64,000 nucleotides of DNA, taken from the NCBI RefSeq assembly GCF_003324165.1, contig NW_025407847.1, forward strand, positions 464,219-528,218. Direction: 5' to 3'. Position numbers and translations under genes: made by a program. This document shows, piece by piece, positions 63,853 through 64,000 of the stretch (position 1 is its first letter; every line of letters starts with the position of its first letter). The DNA comes from Naegleria lovaniensis. Taxonomy: Eukaryota > Heterolobosea > Eutetramitea > Acrasida > Naegleriidae. The notes below the pieces were generated by a model, which saw nothing but the letters and a program-made list of their open reading frames with translations, did not search any database and had not been told where the DNA came from.

Positions 63853-64000
63853 AAAACTCAGAAAACTAGATGTTTCGATAATGTAAACAACAAGAGTTTG
63901 GAATTAATTGGAGGAAAACCAATGGGTTTGTAACTCGCCAAACAACCATCCTTTGAAAAGGATTGGTGTTTGAGGGATTTACCACAAAAGTTTTCATGAA
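63853..64000. other. 3' flank, breakpoint of the duplicated block
   Basis: Similarity to spacer A (aaaaactcagaaaactaga) stops at about 63870. A short related piece (accacaaaagttttcatgaa) returns at the window end, which suggests an internal deletion. Confidence 0.5.

Noticed and set aside
1-64000. tRNA, rRNA or CRISPR features
   Set aside because: No cloverleaf, rRNA-like core or spaced direct-repeat array was recognised by eye; the tandem repeats are coding or simple.

Overview
The window looks like nuclear DNA of a free-living heterolobosean amoeba, most like Naegleria. It is AT-rich, with genes packed on both strands, 46-119 nt GT-AG introns, long low-complexity Asn/Ser/Thr/Gln/His tracts, and many copies of a DUF4116-repeat family that I recall as expanded in Naegleria. 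The genus is inferred from the text alone. Start codons very often sit directly behind a run of 5-10 A residues, and I used this to choose starts.

Layout. 1-24 kb: a partial DUF4116 gene, a large membrane-anchored GT-B glycosyltransferase, a three-exon gene whose product joins an F-box, a nucleotidyltransferase-like fold, a zinc knuckle and a short-chain dehydrogenase, a ThrE/Prm10-like transporter, a second DUF4116 gene, an F-box/LRR protein, a divergent protein kinase with an internal frame break, a third DUF4116 gene, small hypotheticals, a degenerate ADP-ribosylglycohydrolase and a RING/TRAF-type protein. 24-32 kb: one 2501-codon gene with a DOCK-type DHR-1/C2 region and a REM + CDC25 RasGEF end in place of DHR-2. 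32-47 kb: an acidic hypothetical, a candidate N-myristoylated protein, a seven-exon xanthine dehydrogenase whose exon junctions all resolve in frame, a membrane-anchored sugar-nucleotide epimerase with one frame break, and a MAP10-like gene.

47-64 kb: a young DUF4116 array of five plus-strand copies, one frameshifted, inside a segmental duplication. The unit [DUF4116 gene 3' end - spacer A - spacer B - next DUF4116 gene] occurs twice. In the second copy, spacers A and B are separated by a 3733-bp DNA transposon with perfect 12-bp terminal inverted repeats, two convergent genes and no target-site duplication. The undisturbed first copy shows the exact insertion point. The transposase has a plausible D-D-E core with a zinc motif, but I cannot place it in a named superfamily. 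The spacers also hold reverse-oriented DUF4116 relics.

Four or five conserved genes carry single-base frame breaks. They may be real decay, recent polymorphism or residual assembly indels. The best candidates for something undescribed are the transposon, the DHR-1/RasGEF protein, the F-box/nucleotidyltransferase/SDR fusion, and the 25-residue DUF4116 repeat family that is still duplicating at DNA level.
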